A stretch of 16,725 nt of DNA from DYRB01 sp041307765 (GCA_041307765.1 JBFZCW010000237.1:1-16725), one strand, 5' to 3'; positions 1 to 6,839 are shown, numbered from the stretch's first letter. Translations and numbers: made by a program. Notes: a model not told the origin generated them from the letters alone.

Positions 1-91
1 TCGCCGTCAGGACGACAAACGCGGCGATCGGCGTCCGGGAGACCCACTCGCGGAGGTGCGTGAGAGACTGAAACAGCTTGCCAGCAGGCAT
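1..91 (-). CDS. N-terminal fragment of unidentified, probably membrane protein (runs off window)
   Basis: An ATG at 91-89 opens a frame that stays open for 30 codons to the window edge, so only the N-terminus is visible. It begins MPAGKLFQSLTHLREW and continues with VSRTPIAAFVVLTA. A short basic amphipathic stretch followed by a hydrophobic run from about residue 20 looks like the cytoplasmic lead-in and first membrane segment of an inner-membrane protein. The ATG lies 16 bp after the tatD stop on the same strand, which suggests the last visible gene of the same operon. No clear Shine-Dalgarno sequence is seen, only GGGAAG touching the ATG. The family cannot be named from 30 residues. A transporter is a reasonable guess but only a guess. 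Confidence 0.42.
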   Translation of the reverse strand, partial: MPAGKLFQSLTHLREWVSRTPIAAFVVLTA

Positions 92-107
92 GCTTCCCGG
101 TACCGAC

Positions 108-896
108 TCAAACGCGAAACAGGGCCAAGAAGTTGCTGCTGGTCAGGTCGGCCACCGCATCAACCGCCATCCCGCGCACCCCCGCCAGGCACTCGGCCAC
201 ATGGGCGACGTAACGCGGCTCATTGGGCTTGCCCCGGTGTGGGAGCGGGGCCAGGTAGGGGGCATCGGTCTCAATCAGGATGCGATCCAACGGCACCTGG
301 GTAGCCACGTCGCGCAGGTCCGCTGCGGTCTTGAAGGTGAGGATTCCCGAGAAGGAGATGTAGAAGCCAAGATCCAGGGCCGCCTTGGCGGTGTCCCAAT
401 CCTCGGTGAAACAGTGCATGACCCCGCCGACGTCACGGGCCTGAGCCTCCTGCAGAATGCGGATGGTGTCGGCCCGCGCGGCCCGGGTGTGGATGATCAG
501 GGGCTTGCCGCAGGCGCGCGCGGCGGCGACGTGGTTTCGGAAGCGCTCCTGTTGCCAAGCGAGGTCGCCGTCGCTTCGGTAGTAGTCGAGACCAGTCTCG
601 CCGATGGCGACGTTGCGCGGGTCGGCCGCCAGTGCCACCAGTTCCTCGGGCGTCGGCTCCCGCCCCTCGTCCTCGTTGGGATGGACCCCGACGGAGACGG
701 CCACTTGGGGATAGGGCTCGACCAGGGCGCGCATGGCCGGGTAGTGCTCCAGGTCGATGGAGACGCAGAGCATCCGCCCAACACCAGCGGCGGCCGTGTC
801 CGCCATGAGCCTGCCAAAGTCACCCGCGTAGGGCTTGAGGTCGACGCGGTCGAGGTGACAGTGGGAATCCACCAGCATAGACAAGGGCATGGGCAT
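108..896 (-). CDS. tatD: TatD family metal-dependent deoxyribonuclease
   Basis: A 262-residue TIM-barrel metallohydrolase of the TatD family, cytoplasmic, known in relatives as a 3'-5' exonuclease/DNase acting on damaged DNA. The metal-site motifs are complete: SHCHLD near the N-terminus (H12, H14), GETGLDYY (E100), IIHTR (H136), MHCF (H161) and ETDAPYL (D211). Length is normal for the family. Three in-frame ATGs lie close together at 896, 890 and 878. The one at 878 (MLVDSHCHLD) gives the more usual short N-terminus, but none has a convincing Shine-Dalgarno sequence, so the start is uncertain by six codons. It follows pilZ after 51 bp. The order holB-pilZ-tatD is also found in Pseudomonas. 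The family assignment is secure. The exact in vivo substrate is not shown by the sequence. Confidence 0.95.
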   Translation of the reverse strand: MPMPLSMLVDSHCHLDRVDLKPYAGDFGRLMADTAAAGVGRMLCVSIDLEHYPAMRALVEPYPQVAVSVGVHPNEDEGREPTPEELVALAADPRNVAIGETGLDYYRSDGDLAWQQERFRNHVAAARACGKPLIIHTRAARADTIRILQEAQARDVGGVMHCFTEDWDTAKAALDLGFYISFSGILTFKTAADLRDVATQVPLDRILIETDAPYLAPLPHRGKPNEPRYVAHVAECLAGVRGMAVDAVADLTSSNFLALFRV

Positions 897-947
897 GGAT
901 GCTGTCCAGTCGTGGCGGAAGGGGGCTGGGGGGACAGCGGCCCGCCG

Positions 948-1304
948 TCACATGGTATGGGTCGGTCTCTCTGCCTTCAGGGCTCCGGCCAGGATCTCCT
1001 CGATCTTGCGGCGGGCTACCCCTTTGTCCTGCTCGCTGAACTGGACTCCAACCCCAACGGTACGGTTGCCCTCCGCCCCGACGGGGGTCACCCAGACCAC
1101 GCGACCGGCGACCGGGATGCGGTCGGGCTCCTCCATGAGCTGCAGCAGAAGGAAGATCTCATCGCCAAGCTGGTAGCGCTTGGTGGTGGGGATGAAGAGC
1201 CCGCCGTTCTTCACGAAGGGCATGTAGGACTGATACAGGGCGTTGCGATCCTTGATGGCGAAGCTCAGGATGCGCTGTTGGCCTCCGAGGGTACCTTTGT
1301 CCAT
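948..1304 (-). CDS. pilZ: Type IV pilus biogenesis protein PilZ (founding PilZ-domain type)
   Basis: A 118-residue cytoplasmic single-domain PilZ protein. Hallmarks are RILSFAIKDRNALYQSYMPF (residues 11-30), KNGGLFIPT, YQLGDEIFLLLQLM, PVAGRVVWVTP, a GVGVQF strand and the C-terminal ERPTHTM. The same blocks occur in the Pseudomonas aeruginosa PilZ needed for type IV pilus assembly. As in that protein, no RxxxR c-di-GMP-binding motif is visible before the domain, so it probably does not bind c-di-GMP itself. In relatives it works with the FimX/PilB assembly machinery; no pilus genes are in this window. The ATG at 1304 is preceded by AAGGTGA at 1316-1310, five bases away, and this Shine-Dalgarno sequence lies inside a 14-bp tandem repeat. 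The gene sits between holB and tatD as in Pseudomonas. Confidence 0.95.
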   Translation of the reverse strand: MDKGTLGGQQRILSFAIKDRNALYQSYMPFVKNGGLFIPTTKRYQLGDEIFLLLQLMEEPDRIPVAGRVVWVTPVGAEGNRTVGVGVQFSEQDKGVARRKIEEILAGALKAERPTHTM

Positions 1305-1372
1305 CTAGCTCACCTTGCCTAGCTGACCTTGCCTAGCTGACCTTGCCTAGCTGACTTGCCTAACTGGCCTTA
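1305..1372. repeat. 14-bp tandem repeat between holB and pilZ
   Basis: On the plus strand the unit is CTAGCTGACCTTGC: copies at 1305-1318 (one mismatch), 1319-1332 and 1333-1346 (identical), and 1347-1359 (one base missing), then a decayed copy to about 1372. It fills the whole 55-bp holB-pilZ gap and enters the end of holB, supplying its TAG stop at 1362-1360. On the mRNA strand each unit carries AAGGTCA, and in the copy next to pilZ this becomes AAGGTGA, the apparent ribosome-binding site. Confidence 0.93.
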
Positions 1373-2373
1373 CTGGCCAAATGCGCCCAGTCAATCAGGA
1401 GCGATTCGTGGAGCAACTGGGGGTTGAGTGGGCTGTCCTGGCTCGCGCGCGCCCGCAGAATGCGCTGCAGATAGCGGTGTCCGGCCAGTAGATCCAGGCG
1501 GCCCGTCAGTTGGACCAGTGCGCCGCGCTTGTCCGGATTGCTCAGGTACCCCGCCGCCCCATCGGTGCGCAAGCGTAACAGATCGCTGACCCATCCGCTC
1601 AACCAGTCCAGGGAAACCCTCGGCCCCAGATCACCCCAGGCCTGGGCCTCGGCCACGGGGTCGCGCTCGCCCTGCCCCACGGCCAGGAAGCCCGCGAAGG
1701 CCGCATCCCGGCGCGCCAACAGGGCCTGGTCGGCGAGGCCCAGGGCCCGCAGCGGGGCCCCATGGGCGAGACGCAACAGGAGCACCGGATCGCCGCCGGT
1801 CTTGATCCGCCCGGCGAGCCAGCCCAAGGCCTGGGCCTCGTCCGGCAGGCCGAGCGCCAGACGCTGGCACCGGCTGCGGACCGTCGCCGGGAGCAGGTAG
1901 GCCCGCTCGGTGATGAGGCAGAACAGGGTGCCGGGCGCAGGCTCTTCCAGGGTCTTGAGCAAGGCATTGGCCGCGGACGGATTCATGCGGTCCGCCGGGT
2001 CGATGGAGATCAGCTTGTGGGCACCGCGGGTCGGGGTCAGGCCCTCTGACTCGACGAGATCGCGGATGCTGCCGACCCTGATCTCGTCGGACTTGCCCTC
2101 CGGGTCCGGCCCCACCCGAACCAGGTCCGGATGATTGCCGACGCGAAAGAGGTGGCAATCCTGGCAGTGCCCGCAGGGCCGCCCGTCCGGACCGGGTCTC
2201 TGGCACAGCAGGGAGCGGGCCAGCAGGTCTGCCAGCAGGCGCTTGCCGACACCGGCAGGTCCGGCGACCAGCAAGGCATGGGGCAGGCGCCCAGCAGCCC
2301 GGGCACGCTGCAGTACCGCCCAATAGGTATCGAGCCAGGGCGGCGGCGCGAGATCCGATATCTCGTTGGTCAT
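1360..2373 (-). CDS. holB: DNA polymerase III subunit delta prime
   Basis: A 337-residue AAA+ clamp-loader subunit. Delta prime is the stator of the loader that opens and places the beta clamp on primed DNA. Visible motifs in order: Walker-A-like GPAGVGKR (38-45), a zinc-binding cluster with C57 and CGHCQDC (C67, C70, C73), SAANALLKTLEEP (about 133-145) and the SRC motif in TVRSRCQ (167-169), which supplies the arginine finger to the neighbouring subunit. The start chosen is ATG at 2373 (MTNEISDL), 29 bp after the tmk stop. A GTG at 2412 is possible but would overlap tmk and add 13 residues without family support. The order tmk-holB-pilZ-tatD is conserved in gammaproteobacteria. The stop codon is embedded in a tandem repeat. 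Confidence 0.94.
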   Translation of the reverse strand: MTNEISDLAPPPWLDTYWAVLQRARAAGRLPHALLVAGPAGVGKRLLADLLARSLLCQRPGPDGRPCGHCQDCHLFRVGNHPDLVRVGPDPEGKSDEIRVGSIRDLVESEGLTPTRGAHKLISIDPADRMNPSAANALLKTLEEPAPGTLFCLITERAYLLPATVRSRCQRLALGLPDEAQALGWLAGRIKTGGDPVLLLRLAHGAPLRALGLADQALLARRDAAFAGFLAVGQGERDPVAEAQAWGDLGPRVSLDWLSGWVSDLLRLRTDGAAGYLSNPDKRGALVQLTGRLDLLAGHRYLQRILRARASQDSPLNPQLLHESLLIDWAHLASKAS

Positions 2374-2402
2374 CCGGAAATTTCGCCGGCGGGGCCCGTG
2401 GC

Positions 2403-3086
2403 TCAACCCCACCCGACCAGGAAAGGCCGCAACTCCGCATGCAGCAGGGCGGCAACGGTGGCGGCATCGGCGTGGGCGTCGATGACCCGGACCCGCTCCG
2501 GCTCCCGTGCGGCGATGTCCAGGTACTCGGCGCGTACGGCCTCGAAGAACCGCACCGCCTCGGACTCGAAGCGGTCCGGTGCCGAGCGCCCGCGCGCCCG
2601 GGCCAAGCCCTCCGCCACGGGGACATCCAGAAGCAGGGTCAGGTCGGGCCGCAGGTCACCCTGAACCAGGTCCTCCAGCAGGGCAATGTGTCGCCGGGAG
2701 ACGCCCCGCCCGGCCCCCTGGTAAGCATAGGTGGCATCGGTGAAGCGGTCGCAGAGGACCCAGGTGCCGGCCTCCAGGGCCGGACGGATGGTCTTGTCCA
2801 GGTGCTCGGCGCGAGCCGCGAACATCAGGAGCAGCTCCGCATCCGTGGCCATGCCGGTGTTCTCCGGGTCGAGCAAGACGCCGCGGATGCGCTCCGCCAC
2901 GGGAGACCCGCCGGGCTCCCGGGTGGTGCGCACCGGCACACCCCACTCCTCCAGCCAGGCACGCATGGCCAGGATCTGGGTCGTCTTACCCGCCCCCTCG
3001 ACCCCCTCCAGGGTGATGAACCGACCCCGCTCGGTCTGCGCCTGCGTGGTCATCTTGGTCATTGGCGTGCTCATTGGCGTGCTCAT
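2403..3086 (-). CDS. tmk: Thymidylate kinase
   Basis: A 227-residue cytoplasmic nucleoside monophosphate kinase that phosphorylates dTMP to dTDP, an essential step of dTTP synthesis. Visible motifs: P-loop GVEGAGKTT (28-36), TREPGG (55-60) for substrate binding, DRFTDATYAYQG (113-124) and the arginine-bearing LID segment ARARGRSAPDRF (about 162-173). The arrangement matches the enterobacterial-type enzyme. The start at 3086 overlaps the mltG stop as ATGA, suggesting translational coupling. The N-terminus is unusual: a 12-bp duplication gives MSTPMSTPMTKM, so four in-frame ATGs (3086, 3074, 3062, 3053) precede the first conserved strand, and the protein is some 15 residues longer at this end than E. 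coli Tmk. Which ATG is used cannot be decided from sequence. Confidence 0.95.
   Translation of the reverse strand: MSTPMSTPMTKMTTQAQTERGRFITLEGVEGAGKTTQILAMRAWLEEWGVPVRTTREPGGSPVAERIRGVLLDPENTGMATDAELLLMFAARAEHLDKTIRPALEAGTWVLCDRFTDATYAYQGAGRGVSRRHIALLEDLVQGDLRPDLTLLLDVPVAEGLARARGRSAPDRFESEAVRFFEAVRAEYLDIAAREPERVRVIDAHADAATVAALLHAELRPFLVGWG
3063..3086. repeat. 12-bp in-frame duplication carrying the tmk start codon
   Basis: Read on the minus strand, ATGAGCACGCCA occurs twice without change (3086-3075 and 3074-3063) and is followed by ATGACCAAGATG. Each copy contributes Met-Ser-Thr-Pro, so the duplication keeps the frame and multiplies possible start codons of tmk. The first copy also contains the mltG stop codon (TGA, 3085-3083). 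Confidence 0.95.
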
Positions 3087-4099
3087 TGCCCCCCCGACTG
3101 ATAGTGGCGCACCGCCCGGTTGTGCTCCTCTAGGGTCGCCGAGAAGGCATGGCTGCCGTCCCCCTTTGCGACGAAGTAGAGGCTGTCGCCAGCGGCCGGA
3201 TGGAGCACGGCCCGAATAGCCTCCCGTCCGGGCAGGGCGATGGGGGTGGGCGGCAGCCCGGCGTGGGCATAGGTGTTGTACGGGGTATCCGCCGTCAGGT
3301 CAGCACGACGGATGTTGCCGTCGAAGGCGGCACCCAGGCCGTAGATGACCGTAGGGTCGGTCTGGAGCTTCATGCCCTTCTGCAGGCGGCGGACGAAGAC
3401 CCCGGCGATCAACGGGCGCTCGGAGGCGAGCCCGGTCTCTTTCTCGACGATGGAGGCCAAGATCAGGGCCTCGTAGGGGCTCTTGAAGGGCAACCCCTCC
3501 GCGCGCCGCGGCCACTCTTCGTTCATGACCGCCTCCATGCGGGCATAGGCACGCTTGACCAGGTCGATGGACGCAGTGCCTCGGGGAAAGAGATAGGTGT
3601 CCGGGAACACACGCCCCTCAGGGTGCTCGCCGGACCGGCCGAGCTGCCCCATGATCTCCTCATCGGTCAGACCGAGTATGTCTCCGGTGAGGACCGGGTC
3701 GGCAGCCATGGCGGCGAGCCCCTGGCGGAAGGTCCAACCCTCCACCAGGGTAAAGGAATACTGGATCACCTTGCCGGAGGTCAGCAGGTCCAGGATTTGC
3801 GGCGGGGTCATGCCGCTGCGGATCTCGTATTCGCCGGCCTTGAGCTGGCCGCCCTTACGGGTATGGAAGGCCAGTGCCAGGAAGGCATAGGGGTCGGGGA
3901 GGACCTTGGCCGCGACCAACTGCTCGGCCACGGCCCGCAGCCCGCTGCCGCGCTGGACCTCGAACACCAGCCGGTCGCCGGAGACGGCCACCGGGCTTTG
4001 GATGAAGGCCTGGTAATGCACCCACAGGCTCCCGGCCACCGCCGCGAGGACGATGCCCAGGGCCGCGAATGCACCGAGGATTGCCTTGAACAGTCTCAT
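3083..4099 (-). CDS. mltG: Endolytic murein transglycosylase MltG (YceG)
   Basis: A 338-residue inner-membrane protein with its catalytic part in the periplasm. It cuts nascent glycan strands inside the chain and is thought to set their length. A single N-terminal membrane anchor is visible (about residues 8-26), followed by a LysM-like region (VFEVQRGSGLRAVAEQL, KAGEYEIRSGM) and the YceG catalytic domain. The motif ASIVEKETG contains the expected catalytic glutamate (E219 by my count, matching E218 of the E. coli enzyme). LQTDPTVIYG, TPYNTYAHAGLPPTPI and YFVAKGDGSHAFSATLEEHN are typical C-terminal blocks. Its stop overlaps tmk as ATGA. No Shine-Dalgarno sequence precedes the ATG. That ATG overlaps the stop of a 63-codon open frame at 4287-4096, which could feed ribosomes to it. 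Confidence 0.95.
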   Translation of the reverse strand: MRLFKAILGAFAALGIVLAAVAGSLWVHYQAFIQSPVAVSGDRLVFEVQRGSGLRAVAEQLVAAKVLPDPYAFLALAFHTRKGGQLKAGEYEIRSGMTPPQILDLLTSGKVIQYSFTLVEGWTFRQGLAAMAADPVLTGDILGLTDEEIMGQLGRSGEHPEGRVFPDTYLFPRGTASIDLVKRAYARMEAVMNEEWPRRAEGLPFKSPYEALILASIVEKETGLASERPLIAGVFVRRLQKGMKLQTDPTVIYGLGAAFDGNIRRADLTADTPYNTYAHAGLPPTPIALPGREAIRAVLHPAAGDSLYFVAKGDGSHAFSATLEEHNRAVRHYQSGGQ

Positions 4100-4287
4100 C
4101 GGGGGCTGGACCGCATCAGTCGTGCCTCTGGTTCGGGGTTTCCCTGGAAGGCGCCGTCACCTGCTTTCTGCTTTCTGCTTTCTGCTTTCTGCTTTCCGCT
4201 TTCTGCTTTCCGCTTTCTGCTGTCCGACACCAGCCCATGGCGAACCGCCAAAATGCCCGATCCGAATCTACGGGACCAACGGAGCAT
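4096..4287 (-). other. Small open frame encoded through the 7-bp repeat, ending at the mltG start
   Basis: A 63-codon frame with an ATG at 4287 (inside the last codons of pabC) and a TGA that overlaps the mltG ATG by four bases (ATGA). The middle encodes a cyclic charged peptide repeat of the RKQKAES type. A 7-bp repeat read in any frame gives the same seven-residue cycle with no stop, so the open frame is partly a by-product of the repeat. Before the ATG there is only GGCGGCGG, a poor ribosome-binding site. It resembles no family I know. It may be non-coding, or it may act as a leader that couples translation of mltG. Confidence 0.2.
4163..4225. repeat. 7-bp tandem repeat between pabC and mltG
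   Basis: Plus-strand unit GCTTTCT, copies at 4163, 4170, 4177 and 4184 (identical), 4191 (GCTTTCC), 4198, 4205 (GCTTTCC), 4212, and a decayed ninth copy GCTGTCC at 4219-4225. On the mRNA strand it is a purine-rich AGAAAGC array. It sits in the 168-bp pabC-mltG gap (4100-4267). Apart from the possible small frame and a short TGGCG-GTT-CGCCA hairpin near 4240, I see nothing else in that gap and no convincing promoter. Confidence 0.95.
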
Positions 4288-5149
4288 GAACCGCCGCCCG
4301 CACTGCCGCCATTAGCCCCTGGGGCAGATGCCCGACGGCGAACTCCTGGACGCCCAGGGTCCGTACCGGCCAGACCCCGATCACCGCATTGGTGAGAAAC
4401 AGTCCGTTGGCCGCGTGGAGGTCCGCGGGACGCAGATCGTCCTCCGCCACCTGGACCCCCATTCTTGGAGCCAGGCCGAGCACAAGAGCCCGGACAGTCC
4501 CGGCGACCCCGCAGGTACCGAGCCGCGGCGTCAGCAGCCGCCCCCCAGCGTAGACGAAGACGTTGGTCATGGTACCTGCGATGACCCGCCCGCGACAGTC
4601 GCACATCAGCCCCTCGGCGCAGGCGCCCGCGTCGGCGTCGGCATCCCATTCGGCGCGGGCGAGGACCTGCTCCAGCCGGTTGAGGTGCTTGATCCCGGCC
4701 AGTTGCGGATTCTCCCCAAGGACCGTACGGCACCAGCGAACCGCGACCCCCGCCTCACGCGCGCCCGCCAGCTCGGCCGGCCAGGGATAGAGGGCCAGGA
4801 GTCGGGTGGGCAGGGCCTTGGGGGGCGGCCTATATCCGCGCCCGCCGCTGCCGCGGGTGAGGATCAGCTTGATCACCCCCGTATCCAACCCTTGGGCCAG
4901 GGCCAGGCATTCGGCGAGCAGGAGTCCCGGGGCCGGCATCGGAATGGCGAGGCGCCCAGCCCCGAGGCGCAGCCGAGCCAGGTGCTCTTCCCAAAGGCAG
5001 GGTGCCCCGTCCCGGATGGCGATGGTCTCGAAGAGCCCATCGCCGTAATGCAGGCCACGGTCGGCGATGGAGACGCTGGCCGCCTTGGCCCCATTGACCA
5101 GGGCGGCCAGTGGCAGGGAGGGTGCCGAAGGGGCGATGGGTTGGCCCAA
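4268..5149 (-). CDS. pabC: Aminodeoxychorismate lyase (PLP-dependent, class IV)
   Basis: A 293-residue class IV aminotransferase-fold enzyme. It converts 4-amino-4-deoxychorismate to p-aminobenzoate and pyruvate in folate synthesis. Visible motifs: VSIADRGLHYGDGLFETI (26-43), KLILTRGSGGRGY, GIKHLNRLEQVLAR with the PLP-binding lysine (K154 by my count), MCDCRGRVIAGTMTNVFVY and LFLTNAVIGVWPV near the C-terminus. The position between fabF and mltG is the standard gammaproteobacterial one. The frame opens with TTG at 5149, 24 bp after the fabF stop, with no strong Shine-Dalgarno sequence. That start gives about 14 residues more than the E. coli protein before the conserved LVNG strand. No in-frame ATG or GTG fits better. 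D-amino-acid or branched-chain aminotransferases share the fold, but the context favours PabC. Confidence 0.92.
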   Translation of the reverse strand: MGQPIAPSAPSLPLAALVNGAKAASVSIADRGLHYGDGLFETIAIRDGAPCLWEEHLARLRLGAGRLAIPMPAPGLLLAECLALAQGLDTGVIKLILTRGSGGRGYRPPPKALPTRLLALYPWPAELAGAREAGVAVRWCRTVLGENPQLAGIKHLNRLEQVLARAEWDADADAGACAEGLMCDCRGRVIAGTMTNVFVYAGGRLLTPRLGTCGVAGTVRALVLGLAPRMGVQVAEDDLRPADLHAANGLFLTNAVIGVWPVRTLGVQEFAVGHLPQGLMAAVRAAVHAPLVP

Positions 5150-5173
5150 GCTGACGCGCCGAACCCAGCCCGC

Positions 5174-6412
5174 CTAGACCCGCCGGAAGATCAGGGTCCC
5201 GTTGGTGCCCCCGAAGCCGAAGGAGTTGCTCAATGCCACATCGATCGTCATCGCTCGGGCGGTATTGGGAACGCAGTCGAGGTCGCAGTCCGGGTCCGGG
5301 GTCTCGTAGTTGATGGTCGGCGGGGCGACCTGGTCGCGGATCGCCAACAGACTGAAGATCGCCTCTGCCCCGCCCGCCGCACCGAGCATGTGGCCGGTCA
5401 TGGACTTGGTGGAACTGACCGCCAGGGACCTGGCATGGCTCCCAAAGGCGGCCTTGATGGCCTTGGTCTCCGCCACATCCCCCGCGGGGGTGGAGGTGCC
5501 ATGGGCGTTGATGTAGTCCACATCCTCGGGGTTGAGCCCGGCATCCGCCAGGGCCAGGAGCATGCAGTCGCAGGCCCCCTCGCCGTTCTCGGACGGGGAG
5601 GTCATGTGATAGGCGTCCGAGTTCATGCCGACCCCCACGACCTCGGCATAGATCTTGGCCCCACGGGCCTTGGCCATCTCGTACTCTTCGAGCACGACCA
5701 CCCCGGCCCCGTCGCTCAGCACGAACCCGTCGCGGTCCTTGTCGAAGGGACGGCTGGCACGTTCCGGATCGTCGTTACGGGTCGACAGGGCGCGGGCCGC
5801 GGCGAATCCACCCAATCCAACCGGAGAGGTGGCCATCTCCGCGCCGCCGGCGATCATCCGGTCCACCATACCGTGGCGGATCATCAGGGCCGCCTCGCCG
5901 ATGTTGTGGCTACCGGTGCTGCAGGCCGAGACGATGGAGTAGTTGGGACCCTTGAGCCCGTACTTGATCGAGAGATTGCCGGCGACCATGTTGATGATGT
6001 TGGCCGGGACGAAGAAGGGCGAGATCTTGCGCGGCCCCCCCTGGCGGTAGGCCTCGTAGTTGTTCTCGATCCCGGTGATGCCCCCGATCCCGGACCCAAT
6101 GGCCACCCCGATGCGTTTGCGGTTCGCATCGGTGATCTCCAACCCGGAATCTTCGATGGCCTGGGTTCCAGCCGCCATCCCGTAGTGGATGAACTTGTCC
6201 ATCTTGCGCACTTCCTTTGGCACGATGTACTGGGTCGGATCGAAGCCGTAGATCGGCCCCCCGAAGCGGGTGCTGAACGGACCCACATCGAAGTGGGTGA
6301 TGGCCTGGATGCCGCTCTTACCCGCGAGGATGTTCTCCCAGGAGGACGCAACGTCCAGACCCACCGGGGCAACGAGCCCAACCCCAGTTACCACTACCCT
6401 TCTACCAGCCAT
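5174..6412 (-). CDS. fabF: 3-oxoacyl-ACP synthase II (KAS II)
   Basis: A 412-residue condensing enzyme of type II fatty acid synthesis. It adds malonyl-ACP carbons to growing acyl-ACP and in E. coli is the enzyme behind temperature control of cis-vaccenate. The catalytic triad is visible by my count: C164 in VSACSTGSHN, H304 in INAHGTSTP and H341 in MTGHMLGAAGG, with K336 in the STKSMTG motif; the Gly-rich FGFGGTNG lies near the C-terminus. Length matches E. coli FabF (413). The start at 6412 (MAGRRVVVTG) is chosen because GAGGGG sits six bases upstream. The frame could begin nine codons earlier at 6439 but without such support. It follows acpP after 92 bp, the usual order. Confidence 0.97.
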   Translation of the reverse strand: MAGRRVVVTGVGLVAPVGLDVASSWENILAGKSGIQAITHFDVGPFSTRFGGPIYGFDPTQYIVPKEVRKMDKFIHYGMAAGTQAIEDSGLEITDANRKRIGVAIGSGIGGITGIENNYEAYRQGGPRKISPFFVPANIINMVAGNLSIKYGLKGPNYSIVSACSTGSHNIGEAALMIRHGMVDRMIAGGAEMATSPVGLGGFAAARALSTRNDDPERASRPFDKDRDGFVLSDGAGVVVLEEYEMAKARGAKIYAEVVGVGMNSDAYHMTSPSENGEGACDCMLLALADAGLNPEDVDYINAHGTSTPAGDVAETKAIKAAFGSHARSLAVSSTKSMTGHMLGAAGGAEAIFSLLAIRDQVAPPTINYETPDPDCDLDCVPNTARAMTIDVALSNSFGFGGTNGTLIFRRV

Positions 6413-6418
6413 GGGATT

Positions 6419-6424
6419 CCCCTC
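6419..6424 (-). promoter_or_regulatory. Shine-Dalgarno sequence deciding the fabF start
   Basis: GAGGGG read on the minus strand, six bases before the ATG at 6412. It favours that ATG over the in-frame ATG at 6439, which would add MPNRSEGNP. Confidence 0.75.
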
Positions 6425-6504
6425 AGATCGGTTCGGCATCGGAGCCAGCCACCGCGCCCCGGAACCCGGAAGCTCGGCTCGGGGGCCAGCCGCGCGGGTG
6501 CGCC

Positions 6505-6741
6505 TCAGGCCTGATGTGCGTTGACGTAGTCGATGGCCTGCTGGACCGTGGTGATCTTCTCGGCATCCTCGTCCGGGATCTCGGTCTCGAACTCCTCCTC
6601 TAGGGCCATCACCAGCTCCACCGTGTCCAGAGAATCGGCGCCGAGGTCGTCGACAAAGGACGACTCAAGGGACACCTCTTCCTCCTTGACACCGAGCTGC
6701 TCCACCACGATCTTCCGGACTCTCTCTTCGACGCTGCTCAT
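6505..6741 (-). CDS. acpP: Acyl carrier protein
   Basis: A 78-residue acidic cytoplasmic protein that carries acyl intermediates of fatty acid synthesis on a phosphopantetheine arm. The attachment serine is S37 in DDLGADSLDTVELVMALEEE. Length and sequence are typical for gammaproteobacteria, including the start MSSVEERVRKIVVEQLGV. The ATG at 6741 follows a purine-rich GAGAGGG about ten bases upstream. The gene is separated from fabG by 229 bp, the largest gap in the lipid cluster. This agrees with the separate strong expression known for acpP in other bacteria; here the gap holds a candidate promoter, a hairpin and a tandem repeat. Confidence 0.98.
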   Translation of the reverse strand: MSSVEERVRKIVVEQLGVKEEEVSLESSFVDDLGADSLDTVELVMALEEEFETEIPDEDAEKITTVQQAIDYVNAHQA

Positions 6742-6760
6742 TTCGATTGCACCCTCTCTG

Positions 6761-6802
6761 GGTTGACTGGCTTAGGTTGACTGGCTTGGGTTGACTGGGC
6801 TG
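6761..6802. repeat. 14-bp tandem repeat in the acpP leader
   Basis: Plus-strand unit GGTTGACTGGCTTA: copies at 6761-6774, 6775-6788 (one mismatch) and 6789-6802 (more diverged). It ends about 20 bp before the acpP ATG, directly next to the ribosome-binding site. On the mRNA strand the unit reads TAAGCCAGTCAACC. It shares the period, and part of the sequence, with the repeat before pilZ. Confidence 0.9.
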
Positions 6803-6839
6803 GCCAGGTTGTTGTTGATTCCGTTGGGCTGATCAGGCG

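Noticed and set aside
78..1322. A 414-codon open frame on the plus strand opposite tatD and pilZ
   Set aside because: It is antisense to two genes with clear motifs, its translation is low in hydrophobic patterning and resembles no family, and long antisense frames are expected in GC-rich coding DNA.
2240..2262. Intact Walker-A lysine in HolB as an unusual ATP-binding delta prime
   Set aside because: E. coli delta prime lacks the motif, but GPAGxGKR is common in delta prime of Pseudomonas and other relatives, so it is not exceptional.
4163..4225. CRISPR-like appearance of the repeat array
   Set aside because: Units of 7 bp directly abut with no spacers, and no cas genes are present.
4328..6514. 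A 728-codon open frame on the plus strand opposite pabC and fabF
   Set aside because: It is rich in Gly, Asp, Pro, His and Arg, typical of a complement-strand shadow, and FabF catalytic motifs on the other strand account for the sequence.
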